Shown: piece after piece, positions 59,156 through 64,000 of the stretch | Layout: every line of letters begins with the position of its first letter | How positions within the stretch are numbered: the stretch's first letter is position 1 | Source of the DNA: Erigeron canadensis | Lineage: Eukaryota; Streptophyta; Magnoliopsida; Asterales; Asteraceae | Assembly: GCF_010389155.1 (NCBI RefSeq) | Contig: NC_057764.1 | Location: 4,836,001-4,900,000, forward strand | Direction: 5' to 3' | DNA: 64,000 nucleotides | Made by a program: the position numbers and the translations under genes | The notes under the pieces: model-generated | What the model saw: the letters and a program-made list of their open reading frames with translations, nothing else | What the model was told of the DNA's origin: nothing | Database searches by the model: none

Positions 59156-59730
59156 ACTTGCGCGTTCGGTTAACAGATTTTGATGGAATCTTATGGAATT
59201 GAAATTGTCCATTCCGTGCTACGTTTGGTTGTCAAAAGATGATGGAATTTCATTCCAATGGAATGTAAGGTCGCGTTTGGTTCACAGAATGTTTTTGGAA
59301 AGAATGAAATATATCAAATGAATTGGAATTTGAAGGAATGAAATTTGACACAATGGTTTTGATTTTTTGCAAATTCAAGTGTGTGAAAGAATGAGATTCC
59401 TTCCTCCATCACTGAGGAATGGAGATTCTATCAAATGATAAAATGTTTACATTCCTACGAAATGTGATTCCTCCTTCTTTGAACAACCAAACTTACTAAG
59501 AAATGAAATTCAACTCCAATTCCATCAAATTCTGTGAACCAAACACGTCCTTAAATATTTCATCAAATGGACTCTCCATTTTTTTGGGTTATTAGATGAA
59601 ATTTTATTCATTTTCTTCTCTTGAATTTAAAGAAAACAAAAAACATTCCATCAAATTTCATTCCTTAGAAATTTAATTCCGTTGACATATTTTATTCCTT
59701 ACAAAAATATTATGTGAATCAAACGCGTAA
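59156..59730. mobile_element. TIR MITE (outer), interrupted by a related MITE
   Basis: Ends ACTTGCGCGTTCGGTTAACA (left) and the complement of CGCGTTTGATTCACATAA (right); inner sequences pair as GATGGAAT/ATTCCATC blocks. A second element with similar ends lies inside it at 59268-59551. Confidence 0.65.
59268..59551. mobile_element. TIR MITE (inner) of the GTTTGGTTCACA family
   Basis: Ends AGGTCGCGTTTGGTTCACAG and the complement of AGGACGTGTTTGGTTCACAG, about 25 bp with two or three mismatches, flanked by TA on both sides. No coding capacity. Confidence 0.75.
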
Positions 59731-60476
59731 TCGTATTTATTCATCCAACTGGAAATTAATTATAAATTAATCATATCATATTGATCGATTATAAGTCTTA
59801 GTTTTTTAACTTTTTTTCCTTATTATACATACCGTTAAGCTTAATATACTGAGGTAATCCTCTCGTATTTAAATACTACACTACTCGTATTATATAGTAA
59901 TTGTAAAGGTAGAATATGAGACGGTATTAATTGTAAACACTAACTCTCTAGTGTGGTCCCGGGCTGCGTCAATTGTACTACTCTGGTGTGTCATTTTTAT
60001 AATAAAAAGCTGTGGACATGTAACATTTCGGTTCGATCATGAATAATATATATTGTACTTATATTGTACTTCTTCGAGATGACTCGAAAATATACATGCA
60101 TTATGTTGCCTCAATACTTCCTCTAAGGGTAGGTGACCGGGTTTGGCGGTTAATTTTGACAAGGTGAAACATCGCCTCCAACCATTTGCCTGGGCGCCAA
60201 TCGTCAAGCGGCATCAGTTAGTATAATTTGCGAGAGATACCCATTGAAGTCATGCGCGTTAGGGACACAAAGATGTGTCATTTGATGTCAAAACGACCGT
60301 TGGCGTGCATTAGAATAAATTTTATATTATACATATATAATCATCCACTTATATCCACATGAAGATAGGTACAGTATGTTGTACTTAAGATCAGAATCTT
60401 ATGTACAAAGGGAGTTACAACCTCCATGCCGTCTTCATGCCCGGTGGATCCATAATTTTTTTTTTTTTTTAATTAG
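59731..60476. other. spacer
   Basis: No gene. A less AT-rich patch at 60125-60300 has no recognised content. A T run at 60454-60467 precedes the transposase fragment. Confidence 0.4.
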
Positions 60477-60764
60477 TGTGCAACGGTCAAAAAGTGGGTA
60501 AAGGAGAAGATCGGAAAAGTCGTTGTTGCGTGTACTATATTGCACAACATGATCATCAAAGACAATGGGCGGGCAATATCACCGGTTCATATTATGGATC
60601 CACTGGTGCCAAGAGTTTATAACCCGGAAGCAAACCAGGAGTTACAGGACAAGGACGTGCATCATCGGCTCCGATATGATCTCACGGCGCATATATTGGC
60701 TTTAGACTTATCATACCTTGACAATTCAGCGATGCAACCACCATCAGTTGCGAGTTTGATTTAG
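60477..60764 (+). pseudogene. PIF/Harbinger (HARBI1-like) transposase, 3' fragment
   Basis: The frame opens after a TAG at 60474 and reads VKKWVKEKIGKVVVACTILH, NMIIKDNGRA, then VHHRLRYDLTAHI, ending with TTTGATTTAG at 60764. The C(V/T)ILHNMII block and the HH-x-LR-x-DL-x-x-HI tail are the C-terminal part of plant Harbinger-type DDE transposases. Everything upstream, including the catalytic Asp residues, is missing. Confidence 0.78.
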
Positions 60765-61090
60765 TTGTCTTCATTATCATGTAGAATTTTAATTTCGGTT
60801 TATGTTGTTATATACTTTTTAATTCATGTTTATGTAATGTTTAGTTTAATTTTAATGAAATATTTAAGTTTTTATTATAAAAAAAAAAGAAATTTGATTA
60901 AATTAAATGAAAATGAAAAAAAATAAAATTTGGGAGGGTTGAGAAGGTCATGATTGCCATTAAAAATGGTTGGGAGGGTTGATTGAGAGAATTGAAAAGA
61001 AAAATTGAGTTGGAGGTATTAGATTGGTGAGATTTGGGAGACATGAAAATCTGGGAGGCATTACTCCTCTCCCCTTTATATTTGTGTTAT
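60765..61090. mobile_element. 3' flank and probable end of a Harbinger-type element
   Basis: A-rich tract, then GGGAGGGTTG and GGGAGGCATTACTCC phrases near 60931-61065, typical of Harbinger element ends. The opposite terminus was not found. Confidence 0.4.
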
Positions 61091-61119
61091 TGATTTTATT
61101 TATAACCTTATATTACTAA

Positions 61120-61630
61120 CTAGTTAATCAACCCGGGTTCAACCCGGGCATGTTAATTAAAATTTTAAATTATAAAATATATTAAAAAATATATATATGA
61201 GTTTGTAATTAAAACATTATAAATTGATATAAATTTAATAATTCAACTAACACAATAACTATATAGTTAATAAATCACTAACTCAATAATAATTTTTAAA
61301 ATAAAAATGACTACTGCTTTAAGTAAATTAAAAAAAGACAAATATTATCTAAGAGAGATTTTTTTTTCTTTATATAAATGATTGACTTGATATAAATCTA
61401 ATAATTCAACTAACACAACAACTATATAGTTAACAAATCACTAACACAATAATAATTTTTAAAATAAAAATGACTATTGCATTAAGTAAATAAAAAAGAC
61501 AAATATTATCTAAGAGAGATTTTTTTTTTCTTTATATAAATGATTAATACTTTTATTAAAGATGTAGAAGGCTTTTTCTATTTTATAAATATGAAATAAT
61601 TAAATAAAATTTTTTTAAGGTGAAATATGA
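61120..61630 (-). mobile_element. Helitron-like repeat, copy 2
   Basis: A 511-bp copy of the element at 55986-57011 without the CACTA insert. The minus-strand 3' end has a perfect 8-bp stem (CCCGGGTT with AACCCGGG), then GATTAA-CTAG next to T. The same two tandem units of about 185 bp are present. Confidence 0.6.
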
Positions 61631-62911
61631 ATTTGCTGCATCAAAAACTTTCTAAAACTACTTATAGAAAACAATCTGGTTTGATAACTATTATGGCAGG
61701 AATTAAGTTAGTTCCTCTTCCTACTCTCCATCGGGTATCGAGAACTTCCATCATGTAATCGGGGATACATATAATAAGAATAAATTTGTTAAGTAAAGCT
61801 GATATATACGCACATATTTTCGAAGTAGAAGCTAACAAAGTGAATGTATAATAGGCGTCGCTAAATCCTGATTTTCTTTATAGTGTTAATAACTATGTTA
61901 AGTTATTGATAAACAAAGTATCACATTTAAAAAAGTTTATAAAAAAAAATTAAAACATAAAAGGTTTGGGCCAAAATTAAATTTCATGGAGTAAGATTAC
62001 AGAAATATAAGTATATATGCATAAAATAGATTCAGTTTAATTTGGATATGAAGATCAAAGATTTATGTTTTCTCATACTCGTCTAGTCGTCTCCATCTCA
62101 ATTCATCTGATTGAGAGTTCCTCATCCCCTGCGAACTTGGGTATTCTTCGATCAAACCAGATACGAGTATCTAATTTTCTATCAAATTAATATATGTGTT
62201 TTCGTCATCCCTAAACTGACTTTTCTTTCAAAAAAAAATGAAGGTTGATTAAAGAATTAAGTGAGTTGTAGTACAAAATTCAATATAAGTAAGCATCACT
62301 ATACTAAAAATTAATGTCTTGTTAGCTGTCTAAAACATTAATTAACAAATTAAACATTATCCCAAATCCTTAAGCAAACTTGTAAACTAGTCGAAACTCC
62401 AAATATCCAACAAATTACAGCCCAACAATGCTTGAAGACAAAATATACAAGAATGGTAATTTGAAGATTAAGAAAAATGATCTTTGATTTGGTTGGGAAA
62501 TGTAGCTAGAGCACATGGCATTCATGTGACCCCTACAATCCACATGCAATAAGAGAGTATTCCCCATGTTATTATGATCACTAATGGCAGCAGAAAGATT
62601 AGGTCAAACCTAATAAACCTTGACTAAAATTTCGTTAAATTTGGGAACCACTCTACTCTATTCTACTTTTTGTCGGTCAATTATTTTAGATACTCTTCAA
62701 CCTTATTTTAATGTAAAGTTGAAATAATTTGGATAAATAGCATAATAGATGTTGTCGTTCTTATAAGCATTATGGATTATTATTTAATAATTCTGTTTGT
62801 AGATGTTGTTGCAATTAATTACTGTATCATGTATAATTTAATTAGTAGTTGAACACTGAAAGAAGACTCATGCAATGTAGCCACTTTCATCTTACTAATT
62901 AATGTATTTGA
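61631..62911. other. intergenic spacer
   Basis: No gene, tRNA or element boundary can be supported. The left target copy of the SINE (62898-62911) closes the stretch. Confidence 0.45.
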
Positions 62912-63146
62912 AGCCATTGGGGTATTAGCCCAGTGGTTAGGGGGTTTTCCACAAAGTGGTTTCCTCCTGCGGGTCTCAGGTTCGAATCCTACCACATGCA
63001 AATGTGGTGAGGGGGTTTTAGCAATGCTATACTCATCTAACACATGAGGAGCAAACCCTTTAGGACATTGCCAGGAGATGAACCGGCGTAGGCGCATCCG
63101 CGTGGGGGGTGTTAGCCATTTATCCATTACTGCCTTTCAAAAAAAA
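62912..63146 (+). mobile_element. tRNA-derived SINE
   Basis: About 235 bp. An A-box-like TTAGCCCAGTGGTTAGGGGG (about 62924-62943) and B box GGTTCGAATCC (62979-62989) form an internal RNA polymerase III promoter. A tRNA-unrelated body follows and the element ends in CTTTCAAAAAAAA. It is flanked by perfect 14-bp duplications ATTAATGTATTTGA (62898-62911, 63147-63160), as expected for LINE-mediated insertion. The minus-strand open frame across it is spurious. Confidence 0.88.
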
Positions 63147-63160
63147 ATTAATGTATTTGA

Positions 63161-63463
63161 CGGGCATGAACTAAATAGTAACGGGTTGGATAAAACATTT
63201 TTTCTAAACGAAATTTACTCGCGAATGAAAGGGGTTTTAACCTATGTTGTCTTAACTGAGTATGGGTTAGATCGAGAGCCAATAGATCTCCAATGTAAAA
63301 TTTCGTTGTAAAATCTTTATCGACCAAAAATCGATCTAAAGAGAAAAAATTCACTCAAATCTACTGAAATTATATGATGCATCATTCTTCTAACAAAACA
63401 TAACCTCCTTAATTATAAATATAATACACATCATATACATATCTTATGATTACATAGTAACAC
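63161..63463. other. spacer
   Basis: No gene recognised; the short open frames lack family motifs. Confidence 0.4.
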
Positions 63464-63925
63464 TATTGGAATCACGTTAGTGTGACCGTCACTGATCATG
63501 TGTCATTCCTGATATGATAATTGACGATAACTGAAATCCCTATGTCTTGTAAATATATAATGGGCTTATTTACTCTTAAAGACGTAGTATAAGGTTTCCC
63601 ATTAGGTGATTGTAAACTAAAAGGACTAATGATGCACACATTAAACACCAAAGGGGTTGAATGTGTAAATACTCTCCTTATAAATAGAGAGTCATTAACC
63701 CTAAGTTAAGGTTAATCCCAACACATAATAAACCCTAAAATTCGTGTGTGTATTCATCTCAAATTCGTGCATCATGTTCCAGTCGAATTACTCATCCCAT
63801 TATTACTCAATCACCTTGTTATGGGAACCCGAAATCAATAGAAATAATGCTTTAATGTTCATGCAGGTTCCACAGGACGATTGGGGATGTTTTATCACTC
63901 GAATCAAATCATGTTTATTCCAACA
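63464..63925 (+). repeat. 5' LTR of a copia element (runs off the window)
   Basis: Ends TTCCAACA; the start is placed at TATTGGAA (63464), a one-base variant of the expected inverted TGTTGGAA, so the left edge is approximate. TATAAATA at 63679-63686 is the likely LTR promoter. The primer site follows directly. Confidence 0.7.
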
Positions 63926-63927
63926 TG

Positions 63928-63940
63928 TGGTATCAGAGCC
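63928..63940 (+). other. primer-binding site, tRNA-iMet
   Basis: TGGTATCAGAGCC two bases after the LTR end, the usual copia primer site. The last 60 bases of the window are the beginning of the leader; gag would lie beyond. Confidence 0.82.
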
Positions 63941-64000
63941 ATGTTACGAGCTATAAGTCATGATTTGGTTTGAATTTGATGAATTTCGTGAACTAAAAAT

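Noticed and set aside
62912..62990. tRNA gene
   Set aside because: A and B boxes are present, but no cloverleaf is closed and the A-tail plus long duplications show a SINE.
62819..63127. 102-codon minus-strand open frame
   Set aside because: Covers the SINE on the opposite strand.

Overview
This window is nuclear DNA from a flowering plant, most likely a eudicot with a large, repeat-rich genome; an Asteraceae-type genome would fit, but that is a guess from overall style. It is AT-rich, nearly all of it is transposable elements of several ages, and I can support only one intact host gene: a single-exon plant carboxylesterase (CXE) at 2139-3125 (+) with its own TATA box. There are no bacterial, organellar or rRNA features.

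Layout. 1-4.1 kb: CACTA-type debris, the CXE gene, and a foldback MITE just downstream of it. 4.1-25.2 kb: a decayed PIF/Harbinger-related gene (Myb/SANT-type ORF1) split by a 17.7-kb Athila-like Ty3/gypsy element (4730-22462). The Athila-like element has 1.45-kb LTRs, a tRNA-Asp-type primer site, broken gag-pol, a broken third ORF, and two further insertions: a 1.1-kb unit inside gag and a 2.9-kb antisense solo LTR inside the protease. An intron of the split gene also holds two long-armed palindromic MITEs. 25.4-34.0 kb: AT-rich spacer, a second antisense Tekay-like solo LTR of 3.0 kb (27204-30233), and MITEs. 34.1-53.3 kb: an old Ty1/copia element (34076-53268, target duplication TTAAG) into whose 5' leader a younger Sirevirus-like copia element inserted (36502-47778, perfect CACTT duplication, LTRs of identical length). 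53.3-64 kb: a mosaic of MITEs, Helitron-like repeats with a RepHel fragment, a CACTA MITE whose empty site survives in a paralogous repeat 5 kb away, a Harbinger transposase fragment, a tRNA-derived SINE with a 14-bp target duplication, and at the right edge the 5' LTR and primer site of another copia element.

Relative ages can be read from the nesting and from LTR divergence counted by eye: the inner Sirevirus LTRs differ at about 18 of 983 positions, the outer copia LTRs at about 26 of 838, and the Athila-like LTRs more than either. None of the elements looks autonomous, because each coding region carries stops, frameshifts or lost catalytic residues.

I did not find a new gene system. The more unusual signals are structural: arrays of short CpG-rich palindromes and other 8-12-bp motifs inside several unrelated LTRs, a 93-bp in-frame tandem amplification inside a copia pol gene, a very long third ORF in the Sirevirus, and the CACTA insertion with a preserved empty site.
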